From assembly GCF_003610355.1 (NCBI RefSeq), contig NZ_RAPY01000001.1:1914500-1978499 (forward strand): DNA of 64,000 bases. The letters run 5' to 3'. Below, one piece after another: positions 18,501-28,125 of this stretch. The notes below the pieces were generated by a model. The model saw only the letters and a program-made list of their open reading frames with translations, was not told the DNA's origin and did not search any database. The DNA is from Sphingobacterium detergens. Lineage in GTDB: Bacteria; Bacteroidota; Bacteroidia; Sphingobacteriales; Sphingobacteriaceae. The position numbers and the translations under genes were made by a program. Numbering within the stretch: position 1 is the stretch's first letter; every line of letters starts with the position of its first letter.

Positions 18501-21500
18501 ATGATCATGATCAACCTTAAGCCGGTCCGTTTTCTATCTTTCTTGTTGCTGTTTCCTTTTCTGATCCAGGCACAGCCCTATTACTTCAACCATTATCAGA
18601 TTAATGAGGGGCTTTCAAACAATGCAGTGATCTGTAGTATGCAAGATAGCTATGGATTTCTTTGGTTTGGCACGAAGGATGGCTTAAATCGCTTTGATGG
18701 AAATAGTTTCAAACATTTTGATGCCTCGGCTTCTGACAAGAATAGTTTAGGGGGCAATAACATTATCTCCCTGAAAGAGGATTTCAAAAAAAGAATCTGG
18801 ATAGGAACCGATCAGGGGATCTATTGTTACAATCCTGTCGACGAACAGTTTAAGTTATTAAGCAAACAGTTTGAGCATGCAGATGTACCCGTTATCATTA
18901 CGGACCAAAGAAAAAGGATCTGGTTTATATCCAATGGGATGCTTTACTACCACAATCTGATCAACAATGAAATCAAACAGATTACCACATCTGATCTTTA
19001 TATTACCGCAGTAAGCTGTACAAAAAATGGGACCATCTTCTATGGTACTCCAGAAGGTAAAATCTTCCAGATCAATAGTTCGGATAAGCCCTCACTCCTG
19101 TTGGATTTTCAGGTAAAATATGGTTCAAAAGATTGGTTCAGCATAGAAAAAATCACAGAGAACCGCAAAGGGGAACTCATGATCGGCACCTCTAAATCTG
19201 GCGTTTATGTTTACGATTTTAAGGAAAAAACTTTAAAATCTATGCTTGGTCCAGAGCGACTAAAGCAATTTCTCTATGTCCGCGATATCCTCCAGCCGAA
19301 TGATACTGAATATTGGTTTGCGACCGAATCAGGATTATTTATTTATCAAATTGCTGACCAGAGCTTTATCAATATTCAGAAAGAACAGGAAAATCCATGG
19401 GGTATTTCCGACAACGCGGTTTACAATATCCTGCAGGACAAAGATCAAGGAATCTGGATCGGTACTTACTTTGGTGGAGTCAACTACTATCACAAGAACA
19501 ACAGCATTATCGAAAAGTTTTTACCTCAGGACAAACCTGGTAGCCTAAAAGGTTCTGTTGTACGTATCATAACCAAAGATTCGACAGGCAAGGTCTGGAT
19601 CGGAACCGAAAATGGTGGTTTATCCAAGTTAGATCCCAGCTCAGGACAGATTCAAAATTTCTCTGAGAAAAAGGGAAATCTGGCCAACAATAATATTCAT
19701 GGCATCCTGCCCTATGACAATAAATTATTGGTCGGAACTTTCGTCAATGGCTTAGATATTTTCGATCCCATACAGGAAAAAGTTGTTTACCATATCGATC
19801 GAAATAGTTCCCCTAATCCCGAGTTACAGAGTAATTTTCTCTTTTACCTGTATAAAACTACGAAGGGCGAAATTTTGGCAGCTTCCACCCGAGGTTTATA
19901 TCGTTTTGATTTCGCCAAAAAATCCTTTCATTTGATGCGCAACGTTCCGGAATATATGTTTTATACGACCGTGCTTGAAGATAAACAGGAAAATATCTGG
20001 CTGGGTACCTGGCGAGATGGCTTATATTGCTATAATCCTAATAATGGAGATCTCAAGCATTATACGCATCAAAAGGACAATCCGAGCTCTCTCCCCAACA
20101 ACCGCATCAATAGTCTATTTGAAGATTCTAAAAAACAAATCTGGATTGCCACAGAAGGTGGTATGGCAAAAAAACTTCCCACAGGTGAAGGTTTTGAAAA
20201 GATTGGTATAAAAGAAGGAATGCCCAGTAATGTGATCTTGGCGATTCTCGAAGACCAGCAAAACAATCTTTGGGTAAGTACTTCCAAAGGGCTCGTCCGT
20301 TATCATTTATCGAATGGAAAAAAAAGGATTTTCAACCTGGAATCTGGCCTACCTTCCATTCAGTTTAATTACAATTCTGCATTTGACGATGGCGATGGTC
20401 GTTTTTACTTTGGCACAATCAATGGTTTGATCCGTTTCGATCCAAAAAAACTCAATCAGATCAATTACAATACCCGGATCCCGATCTATGTCACCAACCT
20501 TTACATCAATAACAGAGCAATCAATCAGTATACAGACGGGCATATACTTTCGAAATCCATTTTATTTACGGATAAGATTCAATTGAAACATGATGAATCA
20601 TCGTTTAGTCTCGATGTGGCGGCACTTCATTATCAGGCCCCCCATTCTGTTCATTACAGCTATAAGATGGAAGGTCTTGATAACAATTGGGTTGATATCA
20701 CCGGCAATCAACGGGTGTATTTCACTAAACTCGCACCGGGGAGTTATGTTTTTACCGTCAAAGCTGAAGATCCCAATGGAAATGTCATCCCCACTGCTGC
20801 AAGTCTTAAAATTGTTATTCTGCCGCCTATTTGGGCAAGCATACCAGCGTATATCTGCTATGCGCTCATTCTCATTGGCCTGATTATATTTATTATTTAT
20901 CATTTTAATGAAAAGATAAAACAACGTAACCGCCAACATTTGCTGACAGTGCAGAATCTTCGGGAACAGGAGCTCTATCGGGCGAAAATCAATTTTTATA
21001 CGGATGTAGTCCATGAAATACGTACACCATTAACATTGATTAAGGCGCCTTTGGAAAAACTCATGGACAAAGTCGAACACAATCCCGTAACAGATAAGCT
21101 GCTTTTGACCATGCAGAACAATACGGAAAAACTAATTGCACTCAGTAATGAGTTACTGGATTTTAGACAGGTCGAAACCGAGGGTTTTAAATTACATTTT
21201 GAGCTGGCAAATATTAGCCAGACGGTGCAAAAAATCAGCAACGATTTTGGTGTCACTATCCAAGCGCAAGGGAAGAGTATGCAGGTTTTAATCAGGCCTG
21301 ACATCATTGGTTCGGTTGCGATAGATGCTTTTGAAAAGATCTGTTATAACTTGTTCAATAATGCCCTAAAGTACTCATCAAAGGTCATTGAAGTGAATTT
21401 AGAGCTGGATAAACAGAAAAATATTGCTATATTGACGGTGAAAAACGACGGTGCATTAATTCCTTCGGAGGAAAGGGAAAGAATTTTCGAACCATTCAAT

Positions 21501-21662
21501 CGCTTAAAACAAAACAAGAACATTCCAGGCAGTGGTTTAGGCCTGGCGTTAACCAGATCCCTGGTTTTAAAACATCAGGGCAGTTTAGTGTATGATGTTG
21601 AAAATTTTCAATGGAATGTATTCCGCTTAACTTTACCACTAAACCACAACTCAAACCAATAA
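18501..21662 (+). CDS. HTCS-type sensor histidine kinase (split form)
   Basis: This sensor of about 1,053 residues has a signal peptide (FLSFLLLFPFLIQAQ), some fourteen periplasmic two-bladed-propeller repeats of the Reg_prop type (for example DSYGFLWFGTKDGLNRFDG) and a Y_Y_Y domain (VHYSYKMEGLDNNWVDITG). One membrane helix (about 775-797) precedes HisKA with phospho-acceptor His838 in DVVHEIRTPLTLIK, and HATPase (NLFNNALKYSS, GSGLGLALTRS). It ends there. Most HTCS proteins continue into a receiver and AraC domain, which here form the next gene two bases on. The frame opens at 18366, but the Met at 18501 fits the signal peptide. It probably senses an oligosaccharide of the flanking locus. Confidence 0.9.
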   Translation: MIMINLKPVRFLSFLLLFPFLIQAQPYYFNHYQINEGLSNNAVICSMQDSYGFLWFGTKDGLNRFDGNSFKHFDASASDKNSLGGNNIISLKEDFKKRIWIGTDQGIYCYNPVDEQFKLLSKQFEHADVPVIITDQRKRIWFISNGMLYYHNLINNEIKQITTSDLYITAVSCTKNGTIFYGTPEGKIFQINSSDKPSLLLDFQVKYGSKDWFSIEKITENRKGELMIGTSKSGVYVYDFKEKTLKSMLGPERLKQFLYVRDILQPNDTEYWFATESGLFIYQIADQSFINIQKEQENPWGISDNAVYNILQDKDQGIWIGTYFGGVNYYHKNNSIIEKFLPQDKPGSLKGSVVRIITKDSTGKVWIGTENGGLSKLDPSSGQIQNFSEKKGNLANNNIHGILPYDNKLLVGTFVNGLDIFDPIQEKVVYHIDRNSSPNPELQSNFLFYLYKTTKGEILAASTRGLYRFDFAKKSFHLMRNVPEYMFYTTVLEDKQENIWLGTWRDGLYCYNPNNGDLKHYTHQKDNPSSLPNNRINSLFEDSKKQIWIATEGGMAKKLPTGEGFEKIGIKEGMPSNVILAILEDQQNNLWVSTSKGLVRYHLSNGKKRIFNLESGLPSIQFNYNSAFDDGDGRFYFGTINGLIRFDPKKLNQINYNTRIPIYVTNLYINNRAINQYTDGHILSKSILFTDKIQLKHDESSFSLDVAALHYQAPHSVHYSYKMEGLDNNWVDITGNQRVYFTKLAPGSYVFTVKAEDPNGNVIPTAASLKIVILPPIWASIPAYICYALILIGLIIFIIYHFNEKIKQRNRQHLLTVQNLREQELYRAKINFYTDVVHEIRTPLTLIKAPLEKLMDKVEHNPVTDKLLLTMQNNTEKLIALSNELLDFRQVETEGFKLHFELANISQTVQKISNDFGVTIQAQGKSMQVLIRPDIIGSVAIDAFEKICYNLFNNALKYSSKVIEVNLELDKQKNIAILTVKNDGALIPSEERERIFEPFNRLKQNKNIPGSGLGLALTRSLVLKHQGSLVYDVENFQWNVFRLTLPLNHNSNQ

Positions 21663-21664
21663 TT

Positions 21665-22432
21665 ATGAATGCAAAAGCCAATTTATTAGTGGTAGATGAC
21701 CATGCTGAATTACTTGAATTTATTGCAGATGACCTCAATGAGGATTACCATATCACCACAAGTACAAATGGAAATGAGGCCTTGGATCTACTTGCATCTG
21801 AATACTTTGATTTGATCATCAGCGACGTGATGATGCCCGAAATGGATGGCTATGAACTCTGCCAAAAAATTAAAGAAAACATCGCTTACGCACATATTCC
21901 TGTTATTCTATTAACAGCAAAAAACAGTATAGAATCAAAGATTCAAGGCCTGGAATATGGTGCTGATGCATATATCGAAAAACCTTTTTCGCCCGCATTT
22001 TTACGGGCACAAATTGCCAGCTTGCTAAAAAATAGGATTAAAGTTAAGGAATTTTTCATCAAGAATCCGATGTCTCAAATCCAGCAAATCGGACAGAACC
22101 AAAACGATCAGGATTTCCTGCTCAGGATAGAGGAAATCATTATGCAACATTTGGATGACCCGCAATTTAATGTCGATAGAATGGCGGATATACTCTGCAT
22201 GAGTAGACCAACACTGTATCGAAAAATCAATATGGTGTCGAGCCTCTCTCCAAATGAACTAATCAATCTGACCAGGCTTCGGAAAGCGGCGGAACTGCTT
22301 AGTTTACGACAATATAAAGTCTACGAAATTTCCAATTTATTAGGCTATAGCTCGGCAACACATTTTTCCCGAAATTTCCAAAAACAATTTGGACTCAGCC
22401 CGACGGAATTCCAGGAATCGCAATCGAAGTAA
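21665..22432 (+). CDS. Response regulator with AraC-type DNA-binding domain
   Basis: This 255-residue protein has a receiver domain with the phospho-acceptor Asp54 in IISDVMMPEMDGYEL, the acidic pair VVDDHAEL at the start and the conserved Lys in YIEKPFSPAFL. A C-terminal AraC/HTH_18 domain follows (MADILCMSRPTLYRKI, then ISNLLGYSSATHFSRNFQKQ). It starts two bases after the sensor stop and supplies the output half normally fused to the HTCS kinase. It is the likely direct activator of the divergent susC and hydrolase operons. Confidence 0.92.
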   Translation: MNAKANLLVVDDHAELLEFIADDLNEDYHITTSTNGNEALDLLASEYFDLIISDVMMPEMDGYELCQKIKENIAYAHIPVILLTAKNSIESKIQGLEYGADAYIEKPFSPAFLRAQIASLLKNRIKVKEFFIKNPMSQIQQIGQNQNDQDFLLRIEEIIMQHLDDPQFNVDRMADILCMSRPTLYRKINMVSSLSPNELINLTRLRKAAELLSLRQYKVYEISNLLGYSSATHFSRNFQKQFGLSPTEFQESQSK

Positions 22433-22751
22433 TATTCTTTTCGGATGGTAGCTTCGGTTAGAATCGCGATTTCCATTAAAGATGTACTCATCTTCGAACT
22501 GAAAATTTAACCGCGGATCATTGTAGCTATCTGATTGAAACGATCGCAAAGAACCTGACTTGAAACAGCTTCATACTGGTATTCTGAATTCAGTTATCCA
22601 CAAAAAAACCAGATTCTCTCGAATCTGGTTTTTTGCTATCTGATACGGCAACTAAGGCTTATTTCGTCCCAAGTTTACCGCATCGTGTTTGATATTTTAT
22701 ATGGCCAGCACACGCTCTTTCATCATACTAAAATTCAAGCGATCTAACATG
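22433..22751. other. Convergent intergenic region
   Basis: This 319-bp stretch lies between the convergent response-regulator and 725-residue hydrolase genes. The only structure I see is the strong hairpin at 22603-22634. Confidence 0.5.
22603..22634. terminator. Bidirectional intrinsic terminator
   Basis: A perfect 14-bp stem (AAAAAACCAGATTC with GAATCTGGTTTTTT) encloses a 4-nt TCTC loop, giving a T run on either strand. It separates the two convergent transcription units of the polysaccharide locus. Confidence 0.9.
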
Positions 22752-24929
22752 CTACCATTTGATATCCACGTATACACCCTCGGGGCTATTTTCAAATTCC
22801 AGCAGATAGGTTTTTGTTTTCGTATCCCAATTTGCTTCTGCAAAAACTTCCTTTTTATCCACGACAAGGCTCTTTGGTTTGCCGGGTAATAATATCCGTG
22901 AAATGTTTGTGGTATTGATCGGGCTTTTAGCCGTAAATGAGTATTGATGGCCCGTCGATTTTTCATCGTAAATACGACTTGCCGATGCCAATACCTGCGG
23001 CTTTTGTTTATTTACAACATGATCTATATTGACAAACAGGCACTGTTCATTCGGTTGGATATTTTTGGAGGTAACAATTGGTAGAGTCGGATCAAAAAGA
23101 TCGATTAAATTCCCCTTAACCTGATAAGGCTGATTGCTCACACTCTCATCCAATACAGCGATCAGGTCATAGATACCCCTTGTCAATGTAAAATAGTTTT
23201 TAAATTGAAGTTTCCCAGATTTGCTCCTAACATCGTAAAGACTTTTAGTCAGGTCCAATAGTTTCTGGCTGTTGTTCGGCTTGACAACAAATTCTTTGGG
23301 ATCTGAACGCAAAACATAGAAAGTACCTTTTCCGTAGCTATATTGCCCCTCCTTAGCCATTCCGTCCCGCAAGCCCATTTTTTCAAATAAATGATCTGAT
23401 GGTCTTTGATATTGGTTGCCATTTGTATTCCACCATTCCTGGACGGATTGAAAGGGATCGAGATCCGTCGCACAATATATAAGTACGCCCCCATTTTTTA
23501 CCCAGTCCGCAAGATATTGATGGGCCTCGGGAGCTAAGGGCTTCATATTGGAATACGACATCAACAGCACCTTTGTCTCAGCTAAGGCATTCTTGACCGC
23601 TAAATTCTCCAGGTGAACTGTTTTAACGGGAACACCACGTTTTAAGAACGGAAGAGCAAGTCCGTAAAAATTGGCCAATTGTGGATCGTCGTATCCGGCA
23701 TGTGTCGGAAAACGTTGGAACATCAGTGAATTTGCCAACAGAATGCTGATCCCTGTCGATCCGGACACTTTACTGGTCGTTTTGGGCATGCTATTCAGAC
23801 TATTGATCATCACCTGCATCTGGGTCGAATAATGCCGCGGTATTTTTTCTTTTTGGTCACTCTTGGCGCTTGTTTTATACAATCCTTCATAGATTCGTTC
23901 GGGCCAGGGCATGACTTCATAATCGGCAATATTCGGATATAAAAGCTGTGCGGTAAAAGTCGCCTGATAGTTTTTCTTGTAATCTGCCCAGTCACGAGGC
24001 CAATCTTCTATCGGGTCCGTCAGAAAAAACATCTTTCTTCCGGTCGGTGCGGTCATGGATTCCATTGCGCCGTACTCTAAAAATGCCGTTTCGAAAACCC
24101 GTTCTTTCGCCACACCATTAAAATAATTGGGTTCACGTGAAGTCCCCGTCCATACCTGTGCGATATATCCATCAACACAGGGTAGCGAGGCCAAGCTTGC
24201 CTCAGGACTGACAATCATCCATTGTGAATAATTGATCAACGAATGTGTGGGCACATAGCATTTTACATCCATCCCTTTGGTTTTCCCATAAGATTTGGCG
24301 TAAGTAAAGACTTCATTCAGTGCATTGAGGTACAAAGCATACTTTAATTTATTGGATAAGTACGTATTCTCAGGCGACTCGTGCTGTGGGCGCCAATCAA
24401 AACCGTAATACTTTTTCCATTCCTTCTTAAATGATTCACTATAACCTGCCCTTGCCCAGAATTCGGGTTCCTCCATAAAAATGGCATCAATCCCCGCATC
24501 AATAACACGTTTGACATGCATCTCTTTGATGTATTTCAAATAATTTTCAGTCGGGACAATATAAGGCACCATGTGACCATGCCAGATGGTATCACCTTTT
24601 ACATCGACCTGTCCCTCATCCAGGTGCATTTTCCCATCCCATTTTCCCGTAAAATAATCCTGATACTCCCCCCAGGCAATACCCGTCATAAAATGCGTAA
24701 TATATCCCCTATCACGCCAGGATTTTACCCGTTCTTCAAATGGAATTTTTCGGGATTTGTCGGAAGGGTTCCCCCCGGTTCCATATATCATGACAGCATC
24801 TGCACGGTTGTCAATTGTCGGACGCCATTCTCGGGAACTCTGAAAGGTCGTCTTTACAGGATCTCCTTTTTGGGCGGTCGCTGTGAGCGCAGCCAGCAAC
24901 AATAAAGCGAGTATATTCGTTTTTATCAT
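22752..24929 (-). CDS. Putative TIM-barrel glycoside hydrolase, unassigned family
   Basis: This 725-residue protein has a signal peptide (residues 1-19, ending TATAQ). I do not recognise a named family. The first 360 residues look like a (beta/alpha)8 barrel, with DAIFMEEPEFWARAGYSESF as a possible acid/base strand and FLTDPIEDWPRDWADY later. Residues about 430-520 resemble the amidotransferase-like domain that follows the barrel in GH42-type enzymes (VLLMSYSNMKPLAPEAHQYL, then NGGVLIYCATDLDPF). The rest is beta-rich. It lies at the end of the susCD operon, so a role in processing the same glycan is inferred. Confidence 0.6.
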   Translation of the reverse strand: MIKTNILALLLLAALTATAQKGDPVKTTFQSSREWRPTIDNRADAVMIYGTGGNPSDKSRKIPFEERVKSWRDRGYITHFMTGIAWGEYQDYFTGKWDGKMHLDEGQVDVKGDTIWHGHMVPYIVPTENYLKYIKEMHVKRVIDAGIDAIFMEEPEFWARAGYSESFKKEWKKYYGFDWRPQHESPENTYLSNKLKYALYLNALNEVFTYAKSYGKTKGMDVKCYVPTHSLINYSQWMIVSPEASLASLPCVDGYIAQVWTGTSREPNYFNGVAKERVFETAFLEYGAMESMTAPTGRKMFFLTDPIEDWPRDWADYKKNYQATFTAQLLYPNIADYEVMPWPERIYEGLYKTSAKSDQKEKIPRHYSTQMQVMINSLNSMPKTTSKVSGSTGISILLANSLMFQRFPTHAGYDDPQLANFYGLALPFLKRGVPVKTVHLENLAVKNALAETKVLLMSYSNMKPLAPEAHQYLADWVKNGGVLIYCATDLDPFQSVQEWWNTNGNQYQRPSDHLFEKMGLRDGMAKEGQYSYGKGTFYVLRSDPKEFVVKPNNSQKLLDLTKSLYDVRSKSGKLQFKNYFTLTRGIYDLIAVLDESVSNQPYQVKGNLIDLFDPTLPIVTSKNIQPNEQCLFVNIDHVVNKQKPQVLASASRIYDEKSTGHQYSFTAKSPINTTNISRILLPGKPKSLVVDKKEVFAEANWDTKTKTYLLEFENSPEGVYVDIKW

Positions 24930-25105
24930 AATCTATTGTTTGTTTTTCACCTAGAAATAATTATTGATTGAGCATCTGTAATTGTTATTTTAAATGAACA
25001 GGTTGGTTCTTTTTATGATTTACCCAAATGGAACCGACCTTATTTAAGATTCATTTTCATCCATGAGAGTTTAAACAGGACGGTTCAACATGTGTATTGA
25101 TTCTC

Positions 25106-25918
25106 TTATGGGATATCTACTCGTTTGGCTTCATTGTAGTTCCACCTACGATTGCCCGTTCCACGCGGAGTATCATAGTTGATACGGGAGGCTGCACGAA
25201 CAAAGACCGTACGTCCTTTCGGAATTTCGCCAGTAGACACTATATCAATAACCTGCCCTAACTTTGTCTTGAAGCTATCGCCATTGTATTCGATTTTGCT
25301 CGACCAGCGTTCATCTCGTGCACGATATCCAACCGTAGCGGAATAGCTAACAAAGAGCTGTATATCTGTAACATTTAAAAAATCTGGATTGTAATTTCCT
25401 AGTGGCTCGATCTTATCACGAAAAAACTGCTCAGTTACAGCACGGGTGACTTTGACTTTCGCTTTTATCTTTCCATTTTCAACAACTGGATCGCCAACCC
25501 ATTCCACTTTAAGAAAGGGGTGAACTTCCATTTTTATTTCATGTGAACCATTCAGCTCCATATTTTTGCTATCGTCTGACAGTACCTTACCGTCTCCGTC
25601 TGTGCGTACCAAAGGGATAAATGGGCCATCAACAGTGATATTATAATTTCCCTTAAACAGTTTAGTATTTTGAAATGTTCCGTCAGGCATGCAATAGAAG
25701 TCAGGATTGTGTTCCACATTATCTCCCCAACTAAGCTCGGTCAATCGAACGCGGATGCCTTCACTACCCTGATCGGTCAATACCGGTGCCCCCGTTTGTG
25801 CGTCGACGACTATGCCCTTCAATTCCACGGCGGGGGCCTCGTAGTTATCTGCCTCAAAAAGACTACACGAACTCAACATACATAGTATACCCAGTGCGCT
25901 TAAAATGCTATTTTTCAT
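25106..25918 (-). CDS. DUF3823 surface lipoprotein
   Basis: This 270-residue lipoprotein has lipobox LSSC (about residues 15-18). Residues 30-110 form a carboxypeptidase-regulatory-like beta domain (VELKGIVVDAQTGAP, KLFKGNYNITVDGPF), and a second beta domain follows with FLNVTDIQLFVSYSATVGY. This layout matches DUF3823 proteins, which often sit right after SusD and are thought to be surface glycan-binding or accessory proteins. The gap from susD is 125 bp. Confidence 0.75.
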   Translation of the reverse strand: MKNSILSALGILCMLSSCSLFEADNYEAPAVELKGIVVDAQTGAPVLTDQGSEGIRVRLTELSWGDNVEHNPDFYCMPDGTFQNTKLFKGNYNITVDGPFIPLVRTDGDGKVLSDDSKNMELNGSHEIKMEVHPFLKVEWVGDPVVENGKIKAKVKVTRAVTEQFFRDKIEPLGNYNPDFLNVTDIQLFVSYSATVGYRARDERWSSKIEYNGDSFKTKLGQVIDIVSTGEIPKGRTVFVRAASRINYDTPRGTGNRRWNYNEAKRVDIP

Positions 25919-26043
25919 TTTTTATACGTTTAATGGTGGCTTGGACTTTTAGAATTTAGTTCCACCAGTTATTGCTTTATTAAATTTCACTCCTTCCCGA
26001 CAAGTTGTGCTGGAACATGAACATGCTCAGCACAATTTCTTAT

Positions 26044-28104
26044 CTATCGATTAGGCTGCTGATCTATTTTTGGACTTTTAGCCACCTCGTCACCTGGTAT
26101 TTCAAAATAATAGTCTACAGGTGTGTACCGAAACGTTTTGGTGCTTACCCATTGGAAGCGTGCATCAAAGAAGTATTTCCCTGTTGCTGTGGAAAAAAAC
26201 GGATACAATCCTCTGAACCTAAAGTTCTCGTTGTTACTGTATAGATTTTTATCCTTTTGTGTTCCCCAGAAACCGTCCCGACCTTCAAAATGCAGCACGC
26301 GCCAGCGACGTAAATCCCATTTCGCCTTATGTTCAAATGCTAGTTCCTTGCGACGCTCTCTTCGAACAATATCTCGGCCTGTATTATCTCCTGAAATCGT
26401 GCCTGCTAAAAGATCTGCTCCCGCACGAGTACGAATTTCATTGACCGCAGTCGTCGCTGTTTGCAGCAGGTCGCTTCCATCTGTCGGACTAGCGCCCAAC
26501 ATTTTGAGTTCAACGGCTGCTTCGGCGGCATTCAATAATACCTCCGCGTAACGCATCAAAATAAAAGGTTGGTCAGATTTCCCTTCTCCAACTTCTTTTG
26601 CTGGATTTGTATTGAGCCATTTACGTACATAAAAGCCTGTTAAGGTTGCTTCACCATTATCAAAGAATGGTCCTTCGTTGCCAGCGGCATTCATTTTTTG
26701 TCCATTGTAATCCACTGTTTGTTGTCCGCTACCATCTCTTGGACTCAGATACAAGGTTTTTGGTGATCCTGTGTAGGCACCCAACTGTTGATAGCGCGTG
26801 TCAGCTGTTGCATAGGAATAATCTGTAAACAGAGGCTTTACAGGAGTTTGACCAGTATAAACCCCTGCTCGTATATCCATTTTTCTTTGCTTGAAAATAT
26901 CATCCGGAAAAATAACATAGGCACGTAATCGAGGCTCAGCATTTTTAAAGAAATCCATCGGTTTGTCGTACAGCTTATATTCCCCTTCCCTGTTGCTTTG
27001 TCCAGTGGTCACTTTGACTGTTCCATCCGAATACTTGTCAAATCCATCAAACAATTCCATAAAATCTACTGTAGGACAGGTACCCGCCGAAAGTGGAGAT
27101 CTAAACGTGAAAGGCGAGCTAAAGGCGTCAAAACTATGTGTCAACGTTGGATAGACATATTCTTTGACGTAGATATTTTCAGGACTACTGAGGTCACTAA
27201 ACATATCCACCATATTTTGATATTGTGCCTCCTTATCGTTCGCTGCCCATTTCTTTTTATAGAGTGAATAGCCCCCTGCTGTCATCACCTGCCGTGCAGC
27301 CGAATAAGCTTCTGAAAAATACTTCTGTGATGCTGCCTTTGCTGTGCTGGCGTCAAATCCGATGACGCGGACACCCGTTTTTCGACCTAGTCCTGTCAGT
27401 CGACCAGAAACCGTTTCGTTGTACTTGGCCACACTACCCGCATAGAGCATCGCCTCTGATTTAAAAGAAAGCGCAACATATTTATTGGAATAGCCAGATT
27501 TAGGGCCTTTTGGAAGCATTAATTTGATTGCTTCATCATAATCCTTCAAGATCTGATTCCAGGTATCTTCTTCACTCGAACGGGGTATCTCCAAGTTCTC
27601 CAATGTATTCGGGTATTGTAGTTCCTTGGTCACCAAAGGAATTCCCCCAAAACGTCTAGCCATCGCATAAAATACGGTCGCTCGGACATAATATCCTTCT
27701 CCCAAGTAATGATTATAAAGTTCTTCTGAGAATTTGTCCCGGTAATTGGGCAAGGTTTCAATCAGATGGTTGGCATCACGGAGCAATTCAAATGCTCTTC
27801 CCCAATAAGCGGTCCTTTCACCGGTAAAAGAGGTGCTGATACCATCCCGGGTCACAGCCTCACCGGTTCCTTCAATGCCTATGGCTGCTAACCAGCCATT
27901 GAATTCAATCCCCCATTGTGCCATGTATTTGAAATCTTCAAAAGGCATTAAGCTGTACATCCTGGCCATATAAATATCCATACCAGCTGGTGTATTCAAT
28001 AGGTCTTGATCCGTTACAATATTTTTTGGTGTAATATCTAGATCAGCGCAACCTGTAAGTCCGATTGAGCCAACTAGTGATAGTATAATGAGTATTTTTT
28101 TCAT
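26044..28104 (-). CDS. SusD/RagB family glycan-binding lipoprotein
   Basis: This 686-residue SusD homologue has lipobox LTGC (about residues 16-19) followed by ADLDITPKN. The family's TPR-like helices are present, along with the conserved C-terminal segment FILMRYAEVLLNAAEAAVEL, IRTRAGAD and RRERRKELAFEHKAKWDLRRW. SusD proteins cap the SusC channel and bind the incoming oligosaccharide at the cell surface. At 686 residues it is longer than most SusD proteins. It starts 21 bp after the susC stop, forming a standard pair. Confidence 0.93.
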   Translation of the reverse strand: MKKILIILSLVGSIGLTGCADLDITPKNIVTDQDLLNTPAGMDIYMARMYSLMPFEDFKYMAQWGIEFNGWLAAIGIEGTGEAVTRDGISTSFTGERTAYWGRAFELLRDANHLIETLPNYRDKFSEELYNHYLGEGYYVRATVFYAMARRFGGIPLVTKELQYPNTLENLEIPRSSEEDTWNQILKDYDEAIKLMLPKGPKSGYSNKYVALSFKSEAMLYAGSVAKYNETVSGRLTGLGRKTGVRVIGFDASTAKAASQKYFSEAYSAARQVMTAGGYSLYKKKWAANDKEAQYQNMVDMFSDLSSPENIYVKEYVYPTLTHSFDAFSSPFTFRSPLSAGTCPTVDFMELFDGFDKYSDGTVKVTTGQSNREGEYKLYDKPMDFFKNAEPRLRAYVIFPDDIFKQRKMDIRAGVYTGQTPVKPLFTDYSYATADTRYQQLGAYTGSPKTLYLSPRDGSGQQTVDYNGQKMNAAGNEGPFFDNGEATLTGFYVRKWLNTNPAKEVGEGKSDQPFILMRYAEVLLNAAEAAVELKMLGASPTDGSDLLQTATTAVNEIRTRAGADLLAGTISGDNTGRDIVRRERRKELAFEHKAKWDLRRWRVLHFEGRDGFWGTQKDKNLYSNNENFRFRGLYPFFSTATGKYFFDARFQWVSTKTFRYTPVDYYFEIPGDEVAKSPKIDQQPNR

Positions 28105-28125
28105 TGTAATATTTTTTAGTGAATG

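Noticed and set aside
25000..25040. Ten-base stem between DUF3823 and the 725-residue hydrolase gene
   Set aside because: It contains a wobble pair and a 21-nt loop without a following T run, too weak to list as a terminator.
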